Source: Shewanella livingstonensis (GTDB taxonomy: Bacteria > Pseudomonadota > Gammaproteobacteria > Enterobacterales > Shewanellaceae). From it: a stretch of 64,000 nucleotides of DNA. Both the position numbers and the translations under genes were made by a program. Numbering within the stretch: position 1 is the first letter of the stretch; each line of letters begins with the position of its first letter. The stretch spans positions 2,180,001 to 2,244,000 of the forward strand of contig NZ_CP034015.1 in the NCBI RefSeq assembly GCF_003855395.1. Direction: 5' to 3'. Shown in pieces: positions 45,390 to 54,141 of the stretch. A model generated the notes under the pieces. It saw only the letters and a program-made list of their open reading frames with translations, had not been told where the DNA came from and made no database searches.

Positions 45390-47111
45390 ATGACAAATAT
45401 GTTAATTAAAGGATTAGTCGCAACGGCTGTACTAGCAGCGTTAACCGGTTGTGGCAGTGACGACGACAAAGCAGCCGTCGTCGAACCGACAACATGTGCC
45501 GAAGCGGGCGCAGATTGTAAAATATTCACCGTATTACACACTAATGATAACCATGGCCGTTTCTGGTCTAACAGTGATGGCGAATATGGTATGTCAGCGC
45601 GCAAGACGTTGATCGACCAAATTCGTGCTGAAGTCAGTTCAAATGGTGGCGAAACATTATTGTTATCTGGCGGTGACATCAACACAGGTGTTCCAGAGTC
45701 TGATTTACAAGATGCTGTGCCTGATTTTATTGGTATGAATGAAATTGGTTACGATGCTATGGCAGTAGGTAACCATGAGTTTGATAACCCATTAGCTGTA
45801 TTAGATTCACAACGTTCAATTGCTAATTTCCCAATGCTTGCGGCAAACATTTATAAGAAAGATGGCACACGTTATTTTGATGCCTACAAAGTATTTGATG
45901 TTAATGGCGTTAAAATTGCTGTTATCGGTCTAACCACCGAAGATACCGCTAAAATTGGTAACCCAGAATTTATCGGTGATTTAGATTTTAAAGATCCAAA
46001 AGAGGAAATTGTCAAAGTAATAGCAGAAATTAAAGAAGCAAAATCTGCAGATTTAATCTTCGCAACGACTCACATGGGTCACTATGCTGATGCTGCAAAT
46101 GGCAGCAACGCCCCAGGTGATGTCGCCATGGCTCGTGCGTTAGCTAAAGGTGATTTACAAGCTGTTATCGGAGGCCACTCACAGAATCCAGTATGTATGG
46201 AGCCAGGCACCAATAACTATGATGCTGAGTTTACTCCAGGTGCTGACTGTACACCTGATATGCAAAATGGCACTTACATCATGCAAGCTCACGAATGGGG
46301 TAAGTACGTAGGCCGTGCTGATTTTGAATACTTCAACGGTGAAATGCATTTAGTAAGCTATAAGCTAATACCTGTTAATTTGAAAAAATCAGTAACCGAT
46401 GCTGCTGGTGTTAAAACTAAGGTATTGGTTGCTGATGCAATCGAAGAAGATGCAGCATTAAAAGAATTGCTAAAATACTATCAAGATCAAGGTAGCGCTA
46501 AGTTAGGCGAAGTGATTGCAACCACTGATGGATTGTTAGATGGTGAGCGTGCAAATGTACGTAACATGCAAACTAATTTAGGCCGTTTACTTGCAGATGC
46601 ACAGCGCACAAAAGTTAACGCTGACATTGGTGTGATGAACTCTGGTGGCGTTCGTGCCTCTATTCAAGCTGGTAATATTTCTTACCGTGACGTACTAACT
46701 GTGCAGCCTTTTGGTAACATGGTAACGCTAAGCACAATGACTGGTGCAGAAGTCACTGAATACTTAAACACAGTAGCATCTTTCCAACGTGGTTCTGGTG
46801 CTTATGCACAAATCACGGGTGTGAAAATGACGGTAGATTGTACTGCACAAACAGTCGCTATCAGCGAAATCAATGGTAAAGATTACAGTGCCACTGATTC
46901 TTATAGCTTCACAGTGCCAAGCTTTAACGCTGCTGGCGGTGACGGTTATCCAAAACTTAACCCAGTACAAACAGGCTATGTTGACGCTGAAGTGTTATAC
47001 ACTTTCTTCAAAGACAAAGGCACTATTGTTGCAGCAGATTATGCGCCAATGGGTGACATTGTTTATGAAAACTCAAACAGCCCACTAGGTTGTGAAGTTA
47101 CGGCAAACTAA
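45390..47111 (+). CDS. Lipoprotein 5'-nucleotidase/UDP-sugar hydrolase family (UshA-like)
   Basis: The 573-residue exported protein has a lipobox LTGC near residue 21. Its N-terminal metallophosphoesterase domain shows VLHTNDNHGRFW, LSGGDINTGVPESD, VGNHEFDNPL, TTHMGHY and IGGHSQNP. Its C-terminal 5'-nucleotidase domain shows VMNSGGVRASIQAGNISYRDVLTVQPFGN and FNAAGGDGYP. It likely hydrolyses extracellular nucleotides to nucleosides and phosphate. It is the third member of this superfamily in the window. A Pho-box-like site upstream suggests phosphate control. A strong terminator follows. Confidence 0.87.
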   Translation: MTNMLIKGLVATAVLAALTGCGSDDDKAAVVEPTTCAEAGADCKIFTVLHTNDNHGRFWSNSDGEYGMSARKTLIDQIRAEVSSNGGETLLLSGGDINTGVPESDLQDAVPDFIGMNEIGYDAMAVGNHEFDNPLAVLDSQRSIANFPMLAANIYKKDGTRYFDAYKVFDVNGVKIAVIGLTTEDTAKIGNPEFIGDLDFKDPKEEIVKVIAEIKEAKSADLIFATTHMGHYADAANGSNAPGDVAMARALAKGDLQAVIGGHSQNPVCMEPGTNNYDAEFTPGADCTPDMQNGTYIMQAHEWGKYVGRADFEYFNGEMHLVSYKLIPVNLKKSVTDAAGVKTKVLVADAIEEDAALKELLKYYQDQGSAKLGEVIATTDGLLDGERANVRNMQTNLGRLLADAQRTKVNADIGVMNSGGVRASIQAGNISYRDVLTVQPFGNMVTLSTMTGAEVTEYLNTVASFQRGSGAYAQITGVKMTVDCTAQTVAISEINGKDYSATDSYSFTVPSFNAAGGDGYPKLNPVQTGYVDAEVLYTFFKDKGTIVAADYAPMGDIVYENSNSPLGCEVTAN

Positions 47112-47178
47112 TTAAACTCAATTTAGGTTAATAGATGGGTGCCCATTCATTATTCTGAGTTAAGGTTAGATTACAAAC

Positions 47179-47206
47179 AAAGGCAGCTTCGGCTGCCTTT
47201 TTTATT
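47179..47206 (+). terminator. Intrinsic terminator of the UshA-like gene
   Basis: AAAGGCAGC and GCTGCCTTT form a perfect 9-bp stem around a stable TTCG tetraloop, followed by TTTATT. Confidence 0.92.
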
Positions 47207-47309
47207 GGTGATAGTTTGGTTGACTCACGATTTAGTAAAGCGATAATGTAATCAATATTCTTTGTTACTATTATTGAACAGTACATTTATAGGGTTGAGA
47301 GAAATTAAT

Positions 47310-47483
47310 ATGAAAGGTACCTACAGATTATTGTTGTTAGTCACTTTAATCGTGCTTGCACTAACGTGTTATTTAGCCGGTAGCCAAACGGGAGCGGTCA
47401 CTTTTTTTGTGGCTGGAGCATTACTTGAATCAGCCTTTTGGTTTGGCTTGTTTAGACGGTCTAAAAATACAAGCATTAGTTAA
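47310..47483 (+). CDS. Small membrane protein, two transmembrane helices
   Basis: 57 residues: helix one about 6-22 (YRLLLLVTLIVLALTCYLAG), helix two about 28-45 (VTFFVAGALLESAFWFGLF), ending with basic RRSKNTSIS. ATG 47310 has GAGAG about 8 bases upstream; earlier codons in the frame lack a ribosome site. No family recognised. It is a separate unit between two hairpins, so it could be a small inner-membrane protein with its own promoter. Confidence 0.6.
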   Translation: MKGTYRLLLLVTLIVLALTCYLAGSQTGAVTFFVAGALLESAFWFGLFRRSKNTSIS

Positions 47484-47565
47484 CCTTCGGTTATAAGATG
47501 CTGCTTGTTGATTTTCTTACTATGATAGTGAGCAGAGTATTGAAATTGCAAATGGATATTTGAAA

Positions 47566-47597
47566 GTAGACAAGGCAACTTTGGTTGCCTTGTCTAC
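47566..47597. other. Perfect 14-bp hairpin between convergent genes
   Basis: GTAGACAAGGCAAC and GTTGCCTTGTCTAC pair without mismatch around a TTTG loop. It lies between a plus gene (ends 47483) and a minus gene (ends 47664). A T run is lacking on either side, so it probably works as a poor intrinsic or processed 3' end for both. Confidence 0.6.
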
Positions 47598-47663
47598 TAT
47601 AAAGCGATGACACTTTTTTAATGGCGGTTAATTATCGCTGTTTATCTCACTCAATGAGGTATG

Positions 47664-48509
47664 TTATTTCCAGCCGATATGAGTGGTTAATGTGTGGCTT
47701 TGTCCTGGCGCTAATACCACGCTGTCGCCTAGTACGTTGGCCGCCTCTAAACACACCATGGTTAAATAATCATCGTGATTAAACCGAGACAAACGCGTCG
47801 ACTTATCAATCCAAGGATTCCATAACACCGCCGATTGGCTGTTTTCACGACTGACCACAATAGTACCATTTTGTGTATGTAACTCCTGAGAATTACCTAA
47901 TTGGGTGTAAACTCTATCGGTTTCTCGTTCAAACTTGACGACATCATCGACTTGTTTAAACGGCCCTTCACCAAACTCGATGTATTGCGACCCAGTAAAG
48001 CCACTCGCTTTCAATTGGTGAATATCTTCAATAGGAAAGTAGCTATGCAATGCTTGGGTAAGCTTTACCTCATCATCTCCATTATTAGTATTCACCAAGC
48101 TGACTGATAAGGTTTCGCCTAAAGTGAATAACACCTTTACTTGGGTATTATGGGGCCAATATTGTTTATCCATTTCACTGGCAGGCAGGGTGAATACTAA
48201 GTCTACTAATTGGTTACGCATTTTGACAGATTCAAGCGACCAGGTTTTGTTTCGTGCAAAGCCATGCTGCGGAAATCCTGGAGTGTCGCTCATGCCAAAC
48301 CAAGGCCAGCAAATGGGGATTCCACCTCTTATACCATTACCGGGTTGATAATCATCTGCACTTGATACCCATAAAAGTGGAGCTTTGTTCGCGGGGGTAA
48401 ATTGATCTATTTGTGCTCCCTGCATAAAAATTCGTGCTTGGCAAAGTGCTGTATCAATAGCAACATAATCAAGACCATTGGGATGTCTTTTAGTGGTAAC
48501 TGAACCCAT
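47664..48509 (-). CDS. D-hexose-6-phosphate mutarotase (YeaD family)
   Basis: The 281-residue aldose-1-epimerase-like protein shows NKAPLLWVSSADDYQPGNGIRGGIPICWPWFG and FPQHGFARNKTWSL, then LTQALHSYFPIEDI, the YeaD-type signature, and WNPWIDKS near the end. It interconverts anomers of hexose 6-phosphates. No sugar-metabolism genes are adjacent (in E. coli yeaD is next to gapA; here gapA is not visible). The start ATG 48509 is the only clear one. Confidence 0.88.
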   Translation of the reverse strand: MGSVTTKRHPNGLDYVAIDTALCQARIFMQGAQIDQFTPANKAPLLWVSSADDYQPGNGIRGGIPICWPWFGMSDTPGFPQHGFARNKTWSLESVKMRNQLVDLVFTLPASEMDKQYWPHNTQVKVLFTLGETLSVSLVNTNNGDDEVKLTQALHSYFPIEDIHQLKASGFTGSQYIEFGEGPFKQVDDVVKFERETDRVYTQLGNSQELHTQNGTIVVSRENSQSAVLWNPWIDKSTRLSRFNHDDYLTMVCLEAANVLGDSVVLAPGQSHTLTTHIGWK

Positions 48510-48794
48510 AAACCTGTGTCCTTGTGTATTTTGACCCTAGCAGATAGCTTACAAGGTTTCTCGTAAGCAAGTCACTCATCGTTTGGATGATTTACGTTTA
48601 ACTTCAGCTCTATTAATAATAAGCTGTTATCAAATAGCGATTGATGAAGCTAAAAGTGTTTTGTATTCACTTAGCATCAATAGGCTATTAATGTGCAATA
48701 AGCTTAGGTGAGCACACGAGTAATATAAAACGCAAATTTGATATCAAACATTTAGTCTATTATCAATTTGTCGTATCTCAACGTCGTGTCGTGT

Positions 48795-49409
48795 TTATTT
48801 AATAAAATGTAGCAGTCTATTATTGGCAGGCATAGCAATATCTTCTTGAAGTGTTAGCCCTTGTAGCTTTGCTAATTGGCTGATCCATTCAATATCGCGG
48901 ATACCACTATCAGGGTTATTATGTTGCAGCCATAAATTAAATTGTTGATTACTGTCACTGGTAAATTGGCCCTGATAATTAAATGGACCATAGATGACCA
49001 GTGAGCCGGAGTCAGCCAATACATGACCAACACCGACAAAAAAAGCTTCAACCATTGTCTTACTCATAATATGCAGCGTATTTGCGGTGAATATAGCGTC
49101 AATTTGTGACGTAAACTGAGGCCAAGGTTGTATTACATCCAGTGGGATAGCATGTTGTAAATTGGGTGATGTTTGTATATTGAGCCGAGATTGCAGGGTA
49201 GGCAAATAATGTTGTTGATCGCTGGGTTGCCAGCGTGCATGCGGAAGATGCTTGGCAAAGTAGACGCTGTGTTGACCTGTGCCACTGCCTATTTCGAGTA
49301 TATTAACCCTATTGGCAAACCACTCTGCTAATAGAGTTAATATTGGCTGCTTATTATTGTCACAAGCTTGTGAAAAAGGCAGTTGTTCTAATGATAATGA
49401 TTGAGGCAT
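48795..49409 (-). CDS. DUF938 SAM-dependent methyltransferase-like protein
   Basis: 204 residues. LPFSQACDNNKQPILTLLAEWF, then ILEIGSGTGQHSVYFAKHLP (SAM-binding motif I, about 37-56), FTANTLHIM and VIYGPFNYQGQFTSDSN are the DUF938 pattern. The target is unknown. Its ATG overlaps the stop of the LuxR gene by one base (TAATG), so the two are cotranscribed and coupled. Confidence 0.87.
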   Translation of the reverse strand: MPQSLSLEQLPFSQACDNNKQPILTLLAEWFANRVNILEIGSGTGQHSVYFAKHLPHARWQPSDQQHYLPTLQSRLNIQTSPNLQHAIPLDVIQPWPQFTSQIDAIFTANTLHIMSKTMVEAFFVGVGHVLADSGSLVIYGPFNYQGQFTSDSNQQFNLWLQHNNPDSGIRDIEWISQLAKLQGLTLQEDIAMPANNRLLHFIK

Positions 49410-50071
49410 TACGAGATATCAATTCTATCCATTTCTAATTGCTGTAATGCTATCACCGCTTGGGTACGATTGCGAACGCCTAGTTTACGAAATATTGCCG
49501 TTGCATGCGCTTTAATAGTAGCTTCTGACACCCCAAAATCATAAGCAATTTGTTTGTTGAGTAAACCTTCAGCAAACATCTGTAACACCCGATATTGTTG
49601 CGGGGTTAAATCAGATAATCGATTAGCCATTTTGTCAGTTGGATCATCAGGGACTTTCACAATCTGAGTCCCTTTTGGTAACCAAATATCACCATCTAAT
49701 ACCGCATTTAGCGCATCGGTCAAGGCTTCCATGGAAGCTGACTTAGGAATAAAGCCACTGCTACCATAATGAATTGCTCTGCTTATGGTATTGATGTCTT
49801 CATGGGCAGAAATCACAACTACAGGGATGTCAGGATGATGAGTTCTAAGGTGGATAAGTGTTGAGTAACCGTGTGAACCTGGCATTTGTAGGTCAAGTAA
49901 AATCAAGTCAAATGAGGTCTCTTTTTCATCAAGAACCTTTTGTAATGCTTCGGCACTGTCTGCCTCAAACCATTGCGTGTTTTCAAATGCATTACTCAGT
50001 GCTAGCCTTAAGGCGTTACGAAATAATGGATGGTCATCGGCAATGATGATGTTTAAATTTTCGAGCTTCAT
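49409..50071 (-). CDS. NarL/LuxR-type response regulator
   Basis: About 220 residues: receiver domain (IIIADDHPLFRNALRLAL, phosphoacceptor Asp in DLILLDLQMPGSHGY, later GSSGFIPKSAS) and a C-terminal LuxR helix-turn-helix (LTPQQYRVLQMFAEGLLNKQIAYDFGVSEATIKAHATAIFRKLGVRNRTQAV). The partner kinase is not visible nearby. The frame opens at a GTG (50095); ATG 50071 (MKLENLNIIIADDH) fits the family, although no good ribosome site is seen for either. It is coupled to the downstream methyltransferase gene. Confidence 0.87.
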   Translation of the reverse strand: MKLENLNIIIADDHPLFRNALRLALSNAFENTQWFEADSAEALQKVLDEKETSFDLILLDLQMPGSHGYSTLIHLRTHHPDIPVVVISAHEDINTISRAIHYGSSGFIPKSASMEALTDALNAVLDGDIWLPKGTQIVKVPDDPTDKMANRLSDLTPQQYRVLQMFAEGLLNKQIAYDFGVSEATIKAHATAIFRKLGVRNRTQAVIALQQLEMDRIDIS

Positions 50072-50217
50072 GGCGTTTTTTATTCTATGTTGCACGTGAA
50101 GATAAACTCAATGTAACAGAAAAGTAATCGAGTATTCTATTGCTTTATACCACTTTGTGATTGATTTTGAATAAAAACAGTAAAACTATAGACTTTAGTC
50201 GAGTGAATAAAATGATA

Positions 50218-50237
50218 ATGCAGCCAACAGGCTGCAT
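50218..50237 (-). terminator. Probable terminator of the thioesterase gene
   Basis: ATGCAGCC and GGCTGCAT (8 bp) around an AACA loop, 15 bases past the stop on the minus strand. Only a modest T content follows (ATTATCATTTTATT). Confidence 0.55.
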
Positions 50238-50252
50238 TAGAAAACGCGTATA

Positions 50253-50690
50253 TTAATTGTGCGGCCACACTTGGGTTGGATTTCTGTCTTCATCTACTGC
50301 AACAAAAGTAAACACTCCACGTATGGCATGTTCGCGATGATCTGTGTACATATCTTCTACATAAATGTTCACTTCAACTTTGAGGGATGTATTACCGACA
50401 TAAATCACATTGGCAATGAGTTCTGCCAAGCTGCCAGCGGGTATCGCCTTTTTAAAATCGATACGATCGGAACTCACAGTCACTAACGATTTACGGCAAA
50501 AACGGGTGGCGGCGATAAAGGCTGTTTCGTCCATCCATGCTAACGCATCACCACCAAATAAGGTGTTATGGTGATTGGTATTAGAAGGGAAAATGGCCTT
50601 AATAACACGCGCTTCAGATTGAGAAATACGTGCTGCAATGTCATCAGGGAAATGGTTTTGTGTTTGTGCGGGGTTTTGAGCAAGGGACAT
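50253..50690 (-). CDS. Acyl-CoA thioesterase (hotdog fold)
   Basis: About 145 residues. FPSNTNHHNTLFGGDALAWMDETAFIAATRFCRK holds the Asn/His..Leu-Phe-Gly-Gly and Asp pattern of the acyl-CoA hydrolase family, followed by VTVSSDRIDFKKAIPAGSLAELIANVIYVGNTSLKVEV. It hydrolyses acyl-CoA to free fatty acid and CoA; the chain length preference is unknown. The frame continues 26 codons upstream, but ATG 50690 has AGGT upstream and gives a normal N-terminus. Confidence 0.87.
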   Translation of the reverse strand: MSLAQNPAQTQNHFPDDIAARISQSEARVIKAIFPSNTNHHNTLFGGDALAWMDETAFIAATRFCRKSLVTVSSDRIDFKKAIPAGSLAELIANVIYVGNTSLKVEVNIYVEDMYTDHREHAIRGVFTFVAVDEDRNPTQVWPHN

Positions 50691-50857
50691 ACAACTACCT
50701 AATGTTATGCAGATCAATAAAGAATTAAGCGAAAAAAGCAGCGTATTGTACTGTATTGAGCTTATCAATGTCGATGTTGTAGTCCTTATTTAGCAGGTAA
50801 GGGCCTACAGGTGTAAACCCTTATCGTTAATTACGTTACTGAATCGTGTCAACGGTA

Positions 50858-51124
50858 TTATTCAATTAGCGTAATGTGGGTAAATGAGGGATTTTTACTG
50901 AGCACGTCAATTGATTTTATATCGGTTAAAATCACTTCTACCGCTTGCTGTTGTTGATTAATGCCTGCGATGGCTTCGTGTTTTTGTTGATCGCGGCTAA
51001 TATACAATGTTCGATCAAATTGACCTTGTATATGGGTTCCATCTGTTAATGTCAGCTTAACCATATAGCGATATAAACAGATGATCTCGATGTAATCGTA
51101 ACTCTCACATTTAATAGGGCTCAT
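50858..51124 (-). CDS. rof: Rho-binding antiterminator (Rof family)
   Basis: The 88-residue protein with SPIKCESYDYIEIICLYRYMVKLTLTDGTHIQGQ and DIKSIDVLSK resembles E. coli Rof, which binds Rho and inhibits termination. The Sm-like beta pattern and length fit. ATG 51124 has AGGA about 6 bases upstream. It is the last gene of a three-gene unit with the SIMPL and histidine phosphatase genes, 19 bases after the latter. Confidence 0.78.
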   Translation of the reverse strand: MSPIKCESYDYIEIICLYRYMVKLTLTDGTHIQGQFDRTLYISRDQQKHEAIAGINQQQQAVEVILTDIKSIDVLSKNPSFTHITLIE

Positions 51125-51143
51125 GTCATTTCCTATTTAGCGA

Positions 51144-51677
51144 TTAATAACGTAGTAATACTGTTGATACCATTTGCTTGTTTGCATTTAGAGTCACAAT
51201 ATATAAACGATCAAACTCACTGGCGTCATCAATTGGTAGCTGCTTGTCAGCTCCGAGTCCTTCGACTAAACCTGTCGAAGTATTACTGTGACCGACCACC
51301 AGAATATTCCCTTGCTCAGTTAATAGCTGTTGGGTAAAAGCGGCCATATCGCGAGGATCATAAATACTCAATTCCACTTGTTGATCTTGGGTAACGGCAG
51401 TGGCCGTTTCACGAGTTCGGTTATAGTCTGTTGAGTACACTTTATTTAACGACGTGCTGGATAACACTGTCGCTAAACGTAGGGCTCGTAATTTTCCTTG
51501 TTCGGATAAATCGGGATCTTTACCGTCAAGTTTTTCTGCATGTCGAACTATAAAAATAACTTGATTGCTGGTGGCATTGTTAAGCGTAACTTGAGCGGTT
51601 ACTGGCGATTGCGCCATTAACGATACACTTATTAAGCTCATAAAGCCGATAAGTATTCTGGTGGTTGATTGTCTCAT
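51144..51677 (-). CDS. Exported histidine phosphatase family protein
   Basis: The 177-residue protein has a signal peptide (MRQSTTRILIGFMSLISVSLMA..). The core is VIFIVRHAEKLDGKDPDLSEQGKLRA with the catalytic RHA/E motif, then YSTDYNRTRETA and VVGHSNTSTGLVEGLG (second catalytic His). It is a phosphoglycerate-mutase/SixA-like phosphatase located in the periplasm; the substrate is unknown. It begins 4 bases after the SIMPL gene and precedes rof. Confidence 0.85.
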   Translation of the reverse strand: MRQSTTRILIGFMSLISVSLMAQSPVTAQVTLNNATSNQVIFIVRHAEKLDGKDPDLSEQGKLRALRLATVLSSTSLNKVYSTDYNRTRETATAVTQDQQVELSIYDPRDMAAFTQQLLTEQGNILVVGHSNTSTGLVEGLGADKQLPIDDASEFDRLYIVTLNANKQMVSTVLLRY

Positions 51678-51681
51678 GTTA

Positions 51682-52398
51682 TTAATCCGCTAAATAATAT
51701 TCGATGGTTGATACCACACGTACCTGCTTGATGTAGGGCGTATTCTTATCTCTATTATTAATGCTAAATTGACCCTGTGTGGCTTTTTTTATTTTCCCTA
51801 AGCGGCTTTGTGAGTCCTTGGCAAACTTTTCAGCAACAGAGCGTGCATTAGTGGTCGACTCTTCAATCATTTTAGGTTTTACGTCATTTAATCGGCTAAA
51901 AATATACTCGACCTGAGCATCATAGTTATTTTGAGCGAAAACGATGCCCATTCTTCCTAGCTCAGTTAATTTAGGCATTGCATCACGTACTTTGTCGATG
52001 TCATTGGAATATACCGTAATGGTTTGTATCGCGGTATAGCGTAATTCTATTGGTTGATTACCACCATATTGTTGCGCCAATTTATCGGTAATAGTGGGCG
52101 CGGTGAGGGTGATTTCTTTTGGATCGATATGCTGTTCAGCTAAAAAGTTCACCACTTGGTTGTTTTGTGCTTCAAGCTGTTTGTAGAGTTCGTCGAGATT
52201 ATTATTAGCCGCTGTAAACTGAATAGGCCAAATGACAATGTCGGCAGGATATTCATTTTCTGCCAAGCCTTTAACCGTGACACTGCGGTCGAGTAACTTA
52301 TACTCAACAATGGCTTGCTTAAGCAACATGCCCAATGCTCCTAAGCCCAAAGCCATTAATATTCCGAAAATAGCAGCACTACGAGACGAACTTGGCAT
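51682..52398 (-). CDS. SIMPL domain protein
   Basis: 238 residues with an N-terminal membrane anchor (about 8-27) and a periplasmic SIMPL domain: RSVTVKGLAENEYPADIVIWPIQFTAANNNLDELYKQLEAQNNQV, LRYTAIQTITVYSNDIDKVRDA and ARSVAEKFAKDSQSRLGKIKKATQGQFSI. The function is unknown (the family includes proteins linked to oxidative stress or signalling). An AAGGA ribosome site lies at good distance. First gene of the operon SIMPL-phosphatase-rof. Confidence 0.87.
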   Translation of the reverse strand: MPSSSRSAAIFGILMALGLGALGMLLKQAIVEYKLLDRSVTVKGLAENEYPADIVIWPIQFTAANNNLDELYKQLEAQNNQVVNFLAEQHIDPKEITLTAPTITDKLAQQYGGNQPIELRYTAIQTITVYSNDIDKVRDAMPKLTELGRMGIVFAQNNYDAQVEYIFSRLNDVKPKMIEESTTNARSVAEKFAKDSQSRLGKIKKATQGQFSINNRDKNTPYIKQVRVVSTIEYYLAD

Positions 52399-52771
52399 AA
52401 CAATATCCTTATCAATAGGGGGGGAATGATTAATTTGGGACTGAGCCTAATGCAACTATTTGTTACTATGTCTTAATTAGAGTCTCGGCCAGTCATGAAA
52501 CTTCATCATTATGGTTGATATTATGCGTTATCAACAAAGATAAGCATCTTATTTAGTGACAATCATAATCGAATATGGACCAAATGTAGGTTTTATGGAT
52601 TATTTTTAATCCTAGTTTTGCGTAATGCTCGTCCAGCAACAATACTGATGATGACAACATACTGCTTAAGTATGTTGTACTAATGAGTTTAATCTAGTTT
52701 TAAATTAGTTAGTTTACGTCGTGAATAAAATTCAATACTGCTTGAAATACGCCATTTTAAAAGGAATTAAT
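52399..52771. other. Divergent region upstream of the SIMPL and HD-GYP genes
   Basis: About 370 bases. Nearest the HD-GYP start a perfect 10-bp inverted repeat (52654-52663 with 52669-52678, 5-base loop) is present, listed separately. No gene is seen. Confidence 0.4.
52654..52678. promoter_or_regulatory. Perfect inverted repeat upstream of the HD-GYP gene
   Basis: ACAACATACT and AGTATGTTGT with GCTTA between, about 95 bases before the start codon. No T run follows. It could be an operator or a 5' leader hairpin. Confidence 0.45.
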
Positions 52772-53995
52772 ATGTCTTCTCGTGTAACTGCACAGCTTAT
52801 TCTTGATGGTTTTGATGATGCGTTACCAACATGGCGTCGAGTTATTTTTAAGCGACTGTTTAGCGTGTTAGCGTTGTTATCTATTCCGCTTTATATCACC
52901 AGCGTTTATTTGTGTATGGTTAAAAACCTGTGGGGTATGGCTGTATTTGATACTGCAGCTTACGCGATATTATTATTTATTTTGTATTATCCTGCTATTA
53001 GCGACAAACAAAAGTTTACCATTGGTTGCTATCTTTCATTTGGTATTGGCATTGGTTTTTTACTTGCTATTGGCCCATCCGGTGCTGGTTTTTTTTGGCT
53101 ATTTGTATTTCCACCTCTGTGCAGTATTTTGCTCGGTGAGAAAATGGCGATAGTGGCCCAAATAACCAATGGGGTTTCGTTATTGTTAATTGGTCTTGCC
53201 TATCATTACCAATTTGTTGATTGGCCGAATATAAGCGGGTTTTCGACTTTAATTTGGTATGTCGTAGTGATTAACTTTCTCGTAACAAATGCGATTGTTA
53301 CTCAGTCTACGTCATATTTATTGGGTAAACTAACCCACTCTTTAGAGTCTACCTTAGCGTCACGTAAAGCGACCGTCATGGGGTTAGCGAAATTGGCTGA
53401 ATACCGTGATAATGAAACCGGCGCGCATCTTATTAGAATGCAGCAGTATGCCAATATGTTGGCCAGACAAAGACTAACCGATGAACATGTTCCCGAAGAG
53501 TTAACCGAAGCTTTTATTCAAGATATCAGTCTTTCAGCCATTTTGCATGATATTGGTAAAGTGGGTATTGCAGATAATATTCTATTAAAACCTGGACGCC
53601 TTACAGCAGAAGAGTTTGAACAGATTAAGGCTCATCCTGTGATTGGAGAAAAAGTGCTTAATAGTTTATTGGCCTATGCGCCTCAGTGTTCCTTTATTCG
53701 AATGGGACGAGATATTGCAGGCGCTCACCATGAAAAATGGGATGGTAGTGGTTACCCTGTTGGGTTAATCGGGGAGTCTATTCCCTTGTCGGCTAGAATT
53801 GTTGCCCTTGTCGATGTTTATGACGCGTTAACATCACCAAGATGTTATAAGAGGCCTTTTAGCCATGAAGAAGCGATGATGCTTATTATTGAAGGCAGAG
53901 GTAAACACTTTGACCCTAAATTGGTCGACAGTTTTTTAGTGATTAGTGAACAATTTGGCGTGTTATCAAAAGCGTCTTTACAGGAAGACATTTAA
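52772..53995 (+). CDS. Membrane HD-GYP domain protein (likely c-di-GMP phosphodiesterase)
   Basis: About 407 residues. The N-terminal half has five to six transmembrane helices (about 30-180). The C-terminal HD-GYP domain shows GLAKLAEYRDNETGAHLIRMQQYANMLA, ILHDIGKVGIADNILLKPGRLT, and AGAHHEKWDGSGYPVGLIGESIP, with metal ligands and the HD and GYP motifs intact. It probably degrades cyclic di-GMP and senses through the membrane part. The frame starts earlier at 52721, but ATG 52772 has AAGGA 6 bases upstream. Confidence 0.88.
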   Translation: MSSRVTAQLILDGFDDALPTWRRVIFKRLFSVLALLSIPLYITSVYLCMVKNLWGMAVFDTAAYAILLFILYYPAISDKQKFTIGCYLSFGIGIGFLLAIGPSGAGFFWLFVFPPLCSILLGEKMAIVAQITNGVSLLLIGLAYHYQFVDWPNISGFSTLIWYVVVINFLVTNAIVTQSTSYLLGKLTHSLESTLASRKATVMGLAKLAEYRDNETGAHLIRMQQYANMLARQRLTDEHVPEELTEAFIQDISLSAILHDIGKVGIADNILLKPGRLTAEEFEQIKAHPVIGEKVLNSLLAYAPQCSFIRMGRDIAGAHHEKWDGSGYPVGLIGESIPLSARIVALVDVYDALTSPRCYKRPFSHEEAMMLIIEGRGKHFDPKLVDSFLVISEQFGVLSKASLQEDI

Positions 53996-54141
53996 GCTTA
54001 TTGTTTAGGCTAATTCACGAATAGCGAGGACTGAATAGCGAGAACAGAAGGGTTATAAATGAATGGTTATAAATGACAATACCAGTCATAAATGACTGGT
54101 ATTGTTAAAAGCTATTTCACTGTAAATAAGATCGTTAGCGG

